NCBI GenBank assembly: GCA_022839995.1
Contig: JALHIN010000001.1
Coordinates: 1 to 64,000, forward strand
Reading direction: 5' to 3'
Length of the DNA stretch: 64,000 nucleotides
From: 79-D21 sp022839995
GTDB taxonomy: Bacteria > Synergistota > Synergistia > Synergistales > 79-D21
In this document: piece after piece, positions 34,714-43,856 of the stretch
How positions within the stretch are numbered: position 1 is the stretch's first letter
Layout of the letters: each line of letters begins with the position of its first letter
Position numbers and translations under genes: made by a program
The notes under the pieces: model-generated
What the model saw: the letters and a program-made list of their open reading frames with translations, nothing else
What the model was told of the DNA's origin: nothing
The model's database searches: none

Positions 34714-35430
34714 TTACTCCTCCTTCCCGCTTAACCTCTTCCAGATTTCCCGGTAAGCTCCGAGGACATCTCCAAGATCCTTTCGAAAACGGTCTTTATC
34801 GAGGCTCTTCCCAGTCTCGGAATCCCAGAAACGGCAGGTGTCGGGAGAGATTTCGTCCGCGAGGAGGACATTGCCGCTCGAATCGCGTCCGAATTCCAGC
34901 TTGAAATCCACGAGGACAATTCCTATCGAGCGGAAGAGATCCTGAAGGATTTCGTTGACCGCCAGGCTTGTCCGCCTGACGGAATCGATCTCCTCCTGGT
35001 TTGCCCAGCCGAAAAGGAGTGCGTGATCCTCGGTGATCAAGGGATCTCCAAGGGCGTCGTCCTTCAGGTAGAACTCCACAAGCGGGCGAGGCAGCTTCAT
35101 TCCTTCGGGGACCCCAAGCCTCTTGCAGAGTGTTCCTGTCGTGATATTGCGGACCACCACTTCGATGGGAAGGATCTGAACCTTCTTGACCAGTTGATGG
35201 GTTTCATCCAGCCTTTCAAGGAAATGGGACGGGATTCCCTTTTCGGACAGGTAGTTGAAAAGCCAGGCGCTGATAAGGGTGTTGTAGCGTCCCTTCCCCT
35301 CCATTTCTGCCTTTTTTTGAGCGTTGAACGCAGTGAGGCTGTTCTTGTACTCGATGAGGAGAACGTCCGGATCGCTGGTCTCGTACATCTTTTTGGCTTT
35401 CCCTTCGTAAAGCAACTTGCCGGCTTCCAT
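34714..35430 (-). CDS. purC: SAICAR synthetase
   Basis: Joins aspartate to CAIR. The 238 residues show LLYEGKAKKMY, the substrate loop TAFNAQKK, EVVVRNITTGTL, and VDFKLEFG with DEISPDTCRFWD. It is the first gene of the ten-gene pur operon, and its start is 3' of a clear promoter. Expected to be repressed by the PurR encoded at 44.7 kb. Confidence 0.97.
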   Translation of the reverse strand: MEAGKLLYEGKAKKMYETSDPDVLLIEYKNSLTAFNAQKKAEMEGKGRYNTLISAWLFNYLSEKGIPSHFLERLDETHQLVKKVQILPIEVVVRNITTGTLCKRLGVPEGMKLPRPLVEFYLKDDALGDPLITEDHALLFGWANQEEIDSVRRTSLAVNEILQDLFRSIGIVLVDFKLEFGRDSSGNVLLADEISPDTCRFWDSETGKSLDKDRFRKDLGDVLGAYREIWKRLSGKEE

Positions 35431-35462
35431 TTTCTTTTCCTCCCCAAGAATAAGGTACTGAC

Positions 35463-35491
35463 ATTATCGAACGAATACCGATATAAATCAA
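35463..35491 (-). promoter_or_regulatory. Promoter of the pur operon
   Basis: Reading the minus strand, TTGATT (35491-35486) and GATAAT (35468-35463) are 17 nt apart. A CGAAC core with A/T flanks, resembling half of a Bacillus PurBox, overlaps the -10 and spacer (35468-35472). Confidence 0.75.
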
Positions 35492-35604
35492 CCCCTTACG
35501 GAAAGAAAGGGGCCCGGAAGTCCTTTATATAAGGTTTAGTGGCGCAGGGGAGGAGGGTAGAGTAAACTATTCCTTCATAACGGCAGGAATGGAGGAGTCC
35601 ATCG

Positions 35605-36492
35605 ATGGTAACGAGCATGACGGGTTTTGGAAGATCCTCTGAAAAATGTGCGGCGGGGCATTTTGTTGCAGAAATCTCAAGCGTCAATCACCGTTTTTTG
35701 GAAATTTCGGTTAGGCTTCCAAAGGAACTCTTGAGCTACGAAGCGGTGGTCCAGCAGAAGATCCGCGAAAAGGCCCGGCGCGGGAAAGTCCAGGTCCGTT
35801 TCGAAATTGCCTGGGCCCCGGAATATCGACTCCAGGAACTGAGGGAGGAAGTCCTGGAATCCTACCTGAAACGATTGGACGACTTTTACCGCAAGCATGG
35901 AAGAGAGGAAAAGGTCGATCCCGCCGTCCTTCTCTCGCTCCCCGGTGTCTTTGAGGCGCCTGCCCAGGATGAAGAATTCTGGCGAGAAGAAGTGGGGAAG
36001 ACCGTAGAATCCGTATTGGAAAAGGCTATGGAAAGCTGGATCGGAATGAGGCTGCAGGAAGGAAATCACTTGGAGAAATCCATCCTTGAGAATTTGGAGG
36101 CGCTGGAAATTTTGTCCGTCGAGATCGGCGCTGCAGCCGAAACCGCTAAGGGCGAAGCAGTGGAAAATCTGAGGAAAAGAATTCAGGAAGTTTTGTCCCT
36201 ATCGGAGGAAGCGGTTCGCGAGCAGCGCCTCGCACAGGAAATCGTTCTCCTGTCGGACCGATGGGACGTTTCCGAAGAAGTGACGCGTTTGAGGAGCCAC
36301 CTGCAGAAATTCAGGGAATCCCTGCATTCCGGTGAGGCTGTCGGACGCAAGCTCGACTTTCTTGCGCAGGAAATCCACCGTGAATTGAACACCCTTGATT
36401 CAAAGGTTTCCGCGGCCAACGTCCGCTGGATGGCCGTAGAAGGCCGCACCACGCTGGAAAAAATCCGGGAGCAGATTCAAAATATCGAATGA
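35605..36492 (+). CDS. YicC/YloC-family endoribonuclease
   Basis: The 295 residues have the family start (MTGFGRS, SVNHRFLEISVRLP) and C-terminal DUF1732 part (GRKLDFLAQEIHRELNTL). Members are metal-dependent endoribonucleases implicated in RNA turnover. It is often next to gmk and rpoZ, but here those lie 17 kb away. The gap to purC (35431-35604) holds the minus-strand pur promoter and, on the plus strand, only a weak A/T-rich -10-like site near 35568. Confidence 0.92.
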   Translation: MVTSMTGFGRSSEKCAAGHFVAEISSVNHRFLEISVRLPKELLSYEAVVQQKIREKARRGKVQVRFEIAWAPEYRLQELREEVLESYLKRLDDFYRKHGREEKVDPAVLLSLPGVFEAPAQDEEFWREEVGKTVESVLEKAMESWIGMRLQEGNHLEKSILENLEALEILSVEIGAAAETAKGEAVENLRKRIQEVLSLSEEAVREQRLAQEIVLLSDRWDVSEEVTRLRSHLQKFRESLHSGEAVGRKLDFLAQEIHRELNTLDSKVSAANVRWMAVEGRTTLEKIREQIQNIE

Positions 36493-36547
36493 AAGTCCCG
36501 TACGGAACGGGAAATGAATAGGAAAGGCCCCAATTCGGAGGAAAACG

Positions 36548-38359
36548 ATGAAGCGAAACCGAATACGAAATTTTTGCATCATTGCCCACGTCGACCACGG
36601 GAAATCGACCTTGGCGGACCGACTCCTGGAATTTACGGGGACCGTTGATCCGCGGACGATGCGGGCGCAATACCTTGATACGCTGGAGCTGGAAAGGGAA
36701 CGGGGAATCACCATCAAATCCGTTCCCGTACGGATGAATTACAGGAGCGCCGACGGGACAGAGTATATCCTGAATCTCATCGATACCCCGGGACATGTCG
36801 ACTTCAGCTACGAAGTCTCCCGTTCGCTGGCGGCCTGCGAAGGCGCTTTGCTCGTCGTCGACGCCGCGCAGGGCGTTGAAGCCCAAACGGTCGCGAATGC
36901 CTACATGGCAGCGGAACAGGGACTGGAACTCATCCCGGTCGTCAATAAGATCGACCTGCCATCCGCCCAGCCCGAAGAGGCAAAACGGGAATTGGAGGAG
37001 ATCATCGGAGTCGATGCCCATGACGCAATCCTTTCGAGCGCGAAGGAAGGGAGAGGGATCGAAGAAATCCTGGCGCGCATCGTCAGGGACATCCCCGTTC
37101 CCCAGGGAGATCCCGATGCACCGCTTCAGGCCTTGGTTTTTGATTCGGTCTACGACAATTACCGTGGCGTGATCTGCTATATCCGTGTCGTCAACGGTCG
37201 CTTGAAGGCCGGCCAATCGATCCGTTTCATGGCGACCGGTCGAGAGTGCCAAGCGGAGGAGATCGGAGTTTTCAAGCCCGGCATGACCCCCGTGGACAAG
37301 CTCGAAGCCGGAGAAGTCGGCTATTTGGCCGCAAGCATCAAGACGATCCACGAAGCCCAGGTCGGTGACACCGTAACGGACAGCAACTCTCCGGCAAGCG
37401 AGGCGTTGCCGGGATACAAGAAGGTCAAGCCGGTCGTTTTTTGCGGTTTTTACCCGGTCGTGAACGAAGATTACCCCCAGCTACGGGATGCCCTCGAAAA
37501 ATTGCAGCTCAATGATTCTGCGATCCAGTTCGAGCCGGAGACGTCGTCTGCCCTTGGTTTTGGTTTCAGATGCGGATTTCTTGGCCTTCTTCACATGGAT
37601 ATCGCCAGGGAAAGGCTGATGAGGGAGTTCAATGTAGAACTCGTCGCCACCGCACCCAACGTCATCTACCAAATTGTCCGAACGGACGGTGAAATCCTGG
37701 AAGCCCATCGTCCTTCGGATTTTCCCGATGCGGGACAAATCGAGGAGATTCGGGAACCTTACATTCGCCTGACGGTATTCGTCCCTTCCGAATTTGTCGG
37801 GAAAGTGATGCAACTCTGCCAGGACAAAAGAGGGATATTCCATGCGATGGACTATATTACGCCGGAAAGACTCCGTCTTTCCTACATCCTCCCGCTGGCG
37901 GAGTTCATCGTTGATTTCCACGACAAGCTGAAGTCCACAACACGCGGGTATGCCTCCCTCGACTACGAGCATGTGGGTTTCCGTGCCTCGGAACTGGTCA
38001 AGGTCGACGTTCTCGTAAACCAGGAGCCGGTCGACGCCTTCTCTTTCATTTGTCACAAAGACGCGGCCTACCACATGGGGCAAGCGGTCGTCAGAAAACT
38101 GAAAGACCTGATTCCCCGGCAACTTTTCGAAGTCCCGATTCAGGCAGCCATCGGGAAAAAGGTGATCGTGCGCCAGAATGTAAAGCCTTTGCGGAAGGAC
38201 GTGCTGGCAAAATGCTACGGCGGGGACATCACGCGGAAAAGGAAACTCCTGGAGAAACAGAAGGAAGGCAAGAAAAAAATGAAGCAGATCGGCCGCGTCT
38301 CGATTCCCCAGGAGGCTTTCCTGGCCTACCTGAACATCGGCAAGGAGGAAGAGGATTAG
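36548..38359 (+). CDS. lepA: Elongation factor 4 (LepA)
   Basis: Ribosomal back-translocase-like GTPase. The 603 residues contain AHVDHGKSTL (G1), RERGITI (G2), DTPGHVDF (G3), NKIDL (G4), two EF-G-like barrels and the LepA-specific C-terminal domain (IGKKVIVRQNVKPLRKDVLAKCYGGD region). Good GGAGG upstream of ATG. hemW follows with only 2 nt between stop and proposed start. Confidence 0.98.
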   Translation: MKRNRIRNFCIIAHVDHGKSTLADRLLEFTGTVDPRTMRAQYLDTLELERERGITIKSVPVRMNYRSADGTEYILNLIDTPGHVDFSYEVSRSLAACEGALLVVDAAQGVEAQTVANAYMAAEQGLELIPVVNKIDLPSAQPEEAKRELEEIIGVDAHDAILSSAKEGRGIEEILARIVRDIPVPQGDPDAPLQALVFDSVYDNYRGVICYIRVVNGRLKAGQSIRFMATGRECQAEEIGVFKPGMTPVDKLEAGEVGYLAASIKTIHEAQVGDTVTDSNSPASEALPGYKKVKPVVFCGFYPVVNEDYPQLRDALEKLQLNDSAIQFEPETSSALGFGFRCGFLGLLHMDIARERLMREFNVELVATAPNVIYQIVRTDGEILEAHRPSDFPDAGQIEEIREPYIRLTVFVPSEFVGKVMQLCQDKRGIFHAMDYITPERLRLSYILPLAEFIVDFHDKLKSTTRGYASLDYEHVGFRASELVKVDVLVNQEPVDAFSFICHKDAAYHMGQAVVRKLKDLIPRQLFEVPIQAAIGKKVIVRQNVKPLRKDVLAKCYGGDITRKRKLLEKQKEGKKKMKQIGRVSIPQEAFLAYLNIGKEEED

Positions 38360-38361
38360 AA

Positions 38362-39459
38362 ATCGGGCTCTCCTGCTACCTGCATGTTCCATTTTGCAGG
38401 AGAAAGTGCAGGTATTGCGCCTTCTACAGCGAAGGAGCAGACCGAGAAAAGATAGGCCAATACCTTGAAACCCTTCGGAGAGAGCTCGTTGCCTGGAAGG
38501 CGGTTTTCGGCGGGCGACCGCAGGTCGACACGCTTTACATCGGGGGCGGTACTCCAACGTGTCTCGAGCCGGGTGATTGGAACACCCTGGTCGAAATCCT
38601 CGAAAGCGGGCTTTCCTTCGCCGAGGGAGCCGAGGTCAGCGTTGAAGCCAACCCGGATTCACTGGGGAAGGACCATCTTCGCCTCTGGGCATCCTGGAGA
38701 ATCAACCGGGTCAGCCTTGGCATCCAGAGCTTCTCTCCCGACATCCTGAAATGGCTCGGGCGGTTGCATGACGAAAAACAGGCGATCGAGGCCCTGGAAC
38801 GATGTGCGGAAAGCGGCTTTTCCCTCAGCGGGGACCTGATCTTCGGAATACCGGGGCAAAACCTGCGCTTGTGGCAAAAAGACCTGCGGATCCTGACCGG
38901 TTTTGTGAACCACCTTTCCATTTATCAGTTGACTGCGGAACCGGGAACGCCCCTTGCCGAAGACGACGTCACCACCCAGTCGGAAGCGTATCCACTTTAT
39001 CGCTTTGCGCAATGGGACCTTTCCCGCCGAGGGTTTCTGCAATACGAAGTCGCCAGCTTCGCCAAGCCCGGTTGCTGGTGCAGGCATAACCTTGCATACT
39101 GGAAGCAGGCCAACGTTCTGGGACTCGGGCCCTCTGCATGGGGATACATTGACGGTCTGAGATACCGGAACGTTGCTCCGCTGGCGAAGTATTTGCACCA
39201 CGAAGGACTTCCCTGGGAATGGACCGAGCGGCTCACCGAGGAAAAGAGGGCCCGGGAAGCGGCAATTCTAGCCCTTCGGACGCGCTGGGGAATCCGCTGG
39301 AAAATTTTCAGGAGGCGTTTTGGGGAAGAAAATTCGAAGAAGATCGGCAAAACCCTATCCGGACTACCGGCCGAGCTTTTCGTGAAAAGGAACGGATGTA
39401 CCGCACTTTCCGGGAAAGGCTTCCGAGTTGGCAACGCGATTTGGGAACGCCTCGTTTAG
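38362..39459 (+). CDS. hemW: HemW-like radical SAM protein (coproporphyrinogen III oxidase family)
   Basis: Radical SAM protein of about 365 residues; HemW members are proposed heme chaperones. The cluster motif CRRKCRYC follows LHVPF, and LYIGGGTPT, VEANPDS and RVSLGIQSF are present. Family similarity begins at GLSCYLHVPFC. No ATG, GTG or TTG lies in frame between there and ATG at 38212, deep inside lepA. ATC at 38362 has GAGG 7 nt upstream and would give the normal N-terminus. The start is therefore either non-canonical or affected by a base error. Confidence 0.85.
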   Translation: MGLSCYLHVPFCRRKCRYCAFYSEGADREKIGQYLETLRRELVAWKAVFGGRPQVDTLYIGGGTPTCLEPGDWNTLVEILESGLSFAEGAEVSVEANPDSLGKDHLRLWASWRINRVSLGIQSFSPDILKWLGRLHDEKQAIEALERCAESGFSLSGDLIFGIPGQNLRLWQKDLRILTGFVNHLSIYQLTAEPGTPLAEDDVTTQSEAYPLYRFAQWDLSRRGFLQYEVASFAKPGCWCRHNLAYWKQANVLGLGPSAWGYIDGLRYRNVAPLAKYLHHEGLPWEWTERLTEEKRAREAAILALRTRWGIRWKIFRRRFGEENSKKIGKTLSGLPAELFVKRNGCTALSGKGFRVGNAIWERLV

Positions 39460-39465
39460 GGAGGG

Positions 39466-40077
39466 ATGAAACTGGACACCGTTTTCTTTACCGTTCCGGA
39501 CGAGATCGCGGACGACCTGACGGAGCGAATCCTGAGCCTGGCTGCTTCGCCTCTGAAGTACGCCGTGCCGGGTTTCGAGACGCCCGTGGATTCCTCCTTG
39601 CTCTCGGGGCTTTCCTTCCTGGAAAACCAGATGGAGGGGCGTCGCGAAAAAGGACCTGCCGTTGCCGTACGCCTTTATGAAACGGCAGGAATAACGGGCC
39701 GAAAAATGCTCCTTGTAGGAGAAAACCTCACCAAACTCCTGCCGGAACTCGTGGAAATCGTCCGCGCCGCTGATGTCGGAGCACAGCACCAGGCTTCCGC
39801 GAATTTGGCCTTGGAGCCCGGGAAGGAGGAATGGTCCCTTGTCGGGATGGCTTTCGAAGGATGGATTCTGCTCTTCGATCCGGATGGGGAAGAAGTCCAG
39901 AAATCGCAAACCAACGAAAACACGATGATTTTAAGCCTTCCCGCTCCTTCCGGCTGCCCTCTGGAGACCCTTTCTCCAAAAGTCACGACGTTCGAAGCGA
40001 TGGCAATCCTGATCCGGCACCTGCTCCTTCTCCTGAGCGACGAGGCCTGTTCCCGATACAGCCCGACGGAGCCTTGA
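39466..40077 (+). CDS. Uncharacterised protein, 203 residues
   Basis: No family recognised. Mixed alpha/beta composition without signal peptide or transmembrane helix; a leucine-rich helix (ILIRHLLLLLS) lies near the C-terminus. The ATG is almost touching its GGGAGGG (1 nt), so initiation may depend on coupling to hemW, which ends 6 nt upstream. Codon use fits the neighbours. Its place before selA suggests nothing specific. Confidence 0.7.
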   Translation: MKLDTVFFTVPDEIADDLTERILSLAASPLKYAVPGFETPVDSSLLSGLSFLENQMEGRREKGPAVAVRLYETAGITGRKMLLVGENLTKLLPELVEIVRAADVGAQHQASANLALEPGKEEWSLVGMAFEGWILLFDPDGEEVQKSQTNENTMILSLPAPSGCPLETLSPKVTTFEAMAILIRHLLLLLSDEACSRYSPTEP

Positions 40078-40124
40078 ACGTTTAAACTGTAGACGTGAAA
40101 AACAAAAGAAAAGAGGTCGGTGAT

Positions 40125-41543
40125 ATGGACGCGAGGATCAAGGAACTGCTCCGACGAATTCCCTCCATGGAAATCCTTCTTTCTGAAGCCTGGATCGCTC
40201 CGTTCGAGAAGCAGATCGGCCGGCAGGCCGTGAAGAATGTGTTTTCAGACATCATAGGTGAGTTGAGAAAAGCACTTCTTGAAGGATCCCAGTGCAGCAT
40301 TGACCTGGAACGTATCCGTAGAACCGCCAGGGAACGGATCGAGAAAGCGGCCTCGAAAAGCCTGGTCCGGGTCGTCAATGCCACCGGCGTTGTCATCCAC
40401 ACGAATCTCGGGAGATCCTGCCTCTGCGAGTCTGCGGTCAACGCTGTACTGGAATGTGCTTCTTCCTATAGCACGCTGGAATTCGATTGTTCATCCGGAG
40501 AACGGGGGCACCGCAACGACCACGTGGAGTGGCTGCTCACCCAGTTGACCGGTGCCGATGCGGCCCTTGTCGTCAACAACAATGCCGGTGCGGTGATCCT
40601 GTGCCTTTCCGCCCTCTCTTCGGGGAAGGATTCGATCGTTTCAAGGGGCGAGCTCGTTGAGATCGGCGGTTCTTTCAGGATCCCCGAGATCATGTCGGCT
40701 TCCGGTGCGCGGCTGGTTGAAGTGGGGACGACAAACCGTACGCACCTTCGGGATTACGAGGCGGCCATCACCGAAAACACCGCCATGCTGCTCAAGGTCC
40801 ATCCTTCCAATTTCCGGATCATCGGATTCCATTCGGAGGTCCCCCGCACGGACTTGGCCTCACTCGCAAGGGAGAAGGATTTGGTGTTCATGGAAGACCT
40901 TGGGAGCGGTTTCCTGCTGGATCCAGAAGCCTTCGGCCTTAAAGGAGAAACTTCAGTCAGGGAATGCATCCTGGCGGGAGTTGACCTGGTGACCTTCTCG
41001 GGTGACAAGATGCTGGGCGGTCCCCAGGCCGGCATCATCGCAGGCCGTTCACAGCTGATCGAGAGGCTGAAACGGCATCCCCTCATGAGGGCCCTTAGAC
41101 CCGACAAAATGACCCTTGCTGCCCTGGAAGCCACTTTGCGGGAATTCCTGTCCGGGAATGCGGAAGCGATCCCGACGATCGAAATGATCTCCGCAGACAG
41201 GAACTCGATCCTGCAAAAGTCACGCCGGCTCTGCCGGTACTTGAGGAACCGCTGTCCTTCTTTCGCCTTTTCCACTGTTCCTGTCCTTGATGCGGTCGGG
41301 GGGGGAAGCTACCCGGAAATCCCGCTTGAAGGATTTGGTGTTTCCGTCGTTCACCCGGAAATTTCCGCAAGCGAACTGCAGGAAAAGCTCCGCAATTCCG
41401 AAGTTCCGGTCATTGCGGCAGTCAAGGACGGTGCGTTACGAATCCACGCTAGAACGTTGAGAGACGGGGACTTTGAACGGATTTGCGGCGCCCTGGCCAA
41501 GATCGCTGCAGAATGGGAGGCAAAGGAGCATGGCGCGTCATGA
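40125..41543 (+). CDS. selA: L-seryl-tRNA(Sec) selenium transferase
   Basis: PLP enzyme converting seryl-tRNA(Sec) to selenocysteinyl-tRNA(Sec). The 472 residues show NATGVVIHTNLGRS, VNNNAGAV, the PLP lysine in SGDKMLGGPQAG and RALRPDKM. ATG at 40125 has AGAGG 8 nt upstream; a GTG ten codons earlier has no Shine-Dalgarno. It overlaps selB by 14 nt, so the cell probably makes selenoproteins. Confidence 0.96.
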   Translation: MDARIKELLRRIPSMEILLSEAWIAPFEKQIGRQAVKNVFSDIIGELRKALLEGSQCSIDLERIRRTARERIEKAASKSLVRVVNATGVVIHTNLGRSCLCESAVNAVLECASSYSTLEFDCSSGERGHRNDHVEWLLTQLTGADAALVVNNNAGAVILCLSALSSGKDSIVSRGELVEIGGSFRIPEIMSASGARLVEVGTTNRTHLRDYEAAITENTAMLLKVHPSNFRIIGFHSEVPRTDLASLAREKDLVFMEDLGSGFLLDPEAFGLKGETSVRECILAGVDLVTFSGDKMLGGPQAGIIAGRSQLIERLKRHPLMRALRPDKMTLAALEATLREFLSGNAEAIPTIEMISADRNSILQKSRRLCRYLRNRCPSFAFSTVPVLDAVGGGSYPEIPLEGFGVSVVHPEISASELQEKLRNSEVPVIAAVKDGALRIHARTLRDGDFERICGALAKIAAEWEAKEHGAS

Positions 41544-43455
41544 AATCCCGCTTGTTTTCGGCACTGCAGGACACATCGATCATGGAAAAACAACCCTGGT
41601 CAGGGCTTTGACAGGAATCGACTGCGATCGCCTGGAGGAGGAGAAAAAAAGGGGCATCACGATCGAGCTTGGGTTTGCTCCTTTGGAGCTTCCTGATCGG
41701 ACAACGGTCAGCATCGTCGACGTGCCGGGCCACGAGCGTTTCATCAGGCAGATGGTAGCAGGGGTTGCCGGCATCGACGCGGTTCTTTTTGTCGTGGCCG
41801 CGGACGAGGGAGTGATGCCGCAGACTCGTGAACACCTGGAGATCCTCCAGCTGTTGGGGATCGAGAACGGTCTTGTGGTCCTGACGAAAATCGATCGCGT
41901 CGATCCGGAATTCCTTGAATTGGCCCTGGAAGACGTACAAACCCTCCTGCGGGGCACCTTTTTGGAAAATTCCCCGATCGTTCCCGTGTCCGCCGTGAAT
42001 GGGAAAGGCATCGACCGATTGCTTGAGGAAATCCAGAAATTATCCCGATCTTTGAAACCCCGGTCCAGCGAAGGAGCTTTTTTCCTTCCCGTTGACCGGG
42101 TTTTTCCGATTTCGGGTTTCGGCACCGTGGTCACCGGAACGACCTATAGCGGAGAAGTCAGGGTGGGGGAAGAAGTCCAGCTTCTTCCATCTGGAAAGAT
42201 AGCACGAGTTCGGAGCCTGGAGGTTCACGATTCTCCGGTAGAAGCTGCCTTTGCCGGGCAAAGGACGGCAGTCAACCTGTCAGGAGTCTCCTTTAAGGAA
42301 GTTCACCGTGGAGATGTCCTATGTACTCCTTCCCTTTTCAAGCCGACGCAATGTCTTGACGTCGTGCTGAAGACCCTGAAAGGAAACAGGGAGCCGATCA
42401 AGCATTGGCAACGTGTCCGACTTCATATCGGAACTTGTGACCTTCTTTGCCGTGTTTCCTTCTTCGATCCTTCGGCAAGAATCCCTGCAGGCGAAGAAAG
42501 CCTGGTCCAGCTCGTCCTGGAAGAACCGATCTCGGCCGCTTATGGACAGAGTTTCGTGATCCGTTCCTACAGCCCCCTTGAAACCATCGGGGGAGGGCGT
42601 GTCCTCTTCCCCTACGGGTGGAAACCTCGGAACCGCGAGAGAAAGGAAAGCTACACCGAGATGATCCGACAGCTTTCTTCTCTAGAGGGACTTTCGGCGA
42701 GGCTGCGGGCAATCCTGGGTGAAATCGGGATTGCATCACTCGAGAAGGCTTCTGAAATGGCCCAGGTTCCCGTTTCCCGGCTGAAGGAGATCCTTTCGGA
42801 CCCAGGCCTGAAAGATGCGATCGTTCCGCTTTCCTCAGGTTTGACGTGGCTGGTTTCCACGCGGCGCATGAAAGCGGAATGGGCCGGCCTTTCCGAGCGG
42901 TTAGTCCAATTTCACGAACAGGAACCCCACCTTGCGGGGATGGCGTTCGAAGAAACCCTCTCCCGTCTCTTCAAAGGGGAAGACCCGAGACTTGCAAAAG
43001 CCTCCTTGCACTACTTCGCGGAAATGGGCCTTCTGCGTCTTTCGGACAACCGCGTTGCGTTGTCGGGGTTCATTCAACAGGATGCCTCCCGGTATGAGAA
43101 GGAGACTGCGCGCATCCTCTCGCTTTGCCGTAAAAGAGGGTTCGAGTTGCCCACTCTTGAAGAAGCCTTTCTCGAAACGGGCCTGGACCGGAAGGATTTT
43201 TCCAACCTGATTCGCCAGCTCCGGGAAAACGAACTTCTGCACGTGATCGGAGGAGACCTTGTCCTCTCCCGTGAGATCATGGAAAAGGGGATCGAAATCC
43301 TCCGGAACTGTGGAGACGGTGTGACTCTTGCCGCTTTCCGGGATCTCTCCGGAACATCCAGGAAATATGCCCTTCCCTTCTTGGAGTACATGGATTCGAT
43401 TGGTGTAACCAGGAGAGTCGGGGAGAAACGAATTCTTCGGCAAACGAGGTCTTGA
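41530..43455 (+). CDS. selB: Selenocysteine-specific elongation factor
   Basis: Delivers Sec-tRNA to UGA codons by binding the SECIS hairpin. The N-terminal GTPase has GHIDHGKTT (14-22), RGITIELGF, DVPGHERF and TKID. EF-Tu-like barrels follow, then C-terminal winged-helix repeats that bind SECIS. The 641 residues are full length. No selD or selC is found in the window, and I saw no candidate in-frame UGA selenoprotein among the neighbours. Confidence 0.96.
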   Translation: MARHEIPLVFGTAGHIDHGKTTLVRALTGIDCDRLEEEKKRGITIELGFAPLELPDRTTVSIVDVPGHERFIRQMVAGVAGIDAVLFVVAADEGVMPQTREHLEILQLLGIENGLVVLTKIDRVDPEFLELALEDVQTLLRGTFLENSPIVPVSAVNGKGIDRLLEEIQKLSRSLKPRSSEGAFFLPVDRVFPISGFGTVVTGTTYSGEVRVGEEVQLLPSGKIARVRSLEVHDSPVEAAFAGQRTAVNLSGVSFKEVHRGDVLCTPSLFKPTQCLDVVLKTLKGNREPIKHWQRVRLHIGTCDLLCRVSFFDPSARIPAGEESLVQLVLEEPISAAYGQSFVIRSYSPLETIGGGRVLFPYGWKPRNRERKESYTEMIRQLSSLEGLSARLRAILGEIGIASLEKASEMAQVPVSRLKEILSDPGLKDAIVPLSSGLTWLVSTRRMKAEWAGLSERLVQFHEQEPHLAGMAFEETLSRLFKGEDPRLAKASLHYFAEMGLLRLSDNRVALSGFIQQDASRYEKETARILSLCRKRGFELPTLEEAFLETGLDRKDFSNLIRQLRENELLHVIGGDLVLSREIMEKGIEILRNCGDGVTLAAFRDLSGTSRKYALPFLEYMDSIGVTRRVGEKRILRQTRS

Positions 43456-43477
43456 GCTGAAGGCTTCGGTGAATTCC

Positions 43478-43506
43478 TTGTTTTTCCCCTAATTGTGTGG
43501 TAAAAT
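43478..43506 (+). promoter_or_regulatory. Promoter of veg
   Basis: TTGTTT at 43478-43483 and TAAAAT at 43501-43506 with 17 nt between them. Confidence 0.7.
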
Positions 43507-43535
43507 GCAACAAAATGCTCCTGGGAGTGAAGTCG

Positions 43536-43781
43536 ATGAGCGGTGACCTTTGTAGGATTCGTGCCCAGGTAGCGGTTCACAAGGGAGAAAAGGTTCGCTA
43601 CCGGGCGACAAAAGGAAGGCGAAAGGTCGAGGAAAGGCAGGGAATCATCCTTGAAACCTATCCCAACCTGTTTACCATGTACGTAGAATCCCAGCAAAGC
43701 ACGGTTTCCTTCAGCTACGTCGAGCTTTTGACAAAAGAGGTCGAGTTGGAAATCCTGCCCGGACACGAAAAGCTTTTCTAG
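43536..43781 (+). CDS. veg: Veg family protein
   Basis: An 81-residue homologue of Bacillus Veg, a small protein linked to biofilm gene expression. The pattern GRRKVEERQGIILETYPNLF followed by FSYVELLTKEVEL matches the family. ATG at 43536 is 8 nt after GGGAG. It has its own promoter and terminator and precedes ispE and purR, the same order as in Bacillus. Confidence 0.88.
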   Translation: MSGDLCRIRAQVAVHKGEKVRYRATKGRRKVEERQGIILETYPNLFTMYVESQQSTVSFSYVELLTKEVELEILPGHEKLF

Positions 43782-43791
43782 GAAACCCAGG

Positions 43792-43824
43792 AAAAGGCCT
43801 CGGCAACCTGCCGGGGCCTTTTTT
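43792..43824 (+). terminator. Rho-independent terminator after veg
   Basis: A 14-bp GC-rich stem with one T-G pair and a 4-5 nt loop, running into six T. Confidence 0.88.
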
Positions 43825-43856
43825 CAGTGTCCGTTTTCGGAAAAGGAGGAGTCTCC

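Noticed and set aside
35500..35525. CCCCTT..AAGGGG inverted repeat upstream of the pur promoter as a terminator or riboswitch
   Set aside because: Short imperfect stem upstream of the promoter on the transcribed strand, with no T run and no purine-riboswitch core.
38050..38361. N-terminal extension of hemW back to an upstream start inside lepA
   Set aside because: The extra residues are Arg/Gly/Glu-rich shadow translation of lepA with no HemW similarity.
43456..43535. selC (tRNA-Sec) after selB
   Set aside because: No long acceptor or extended variable arm can be folded from this gap; it holds the veg promoter.
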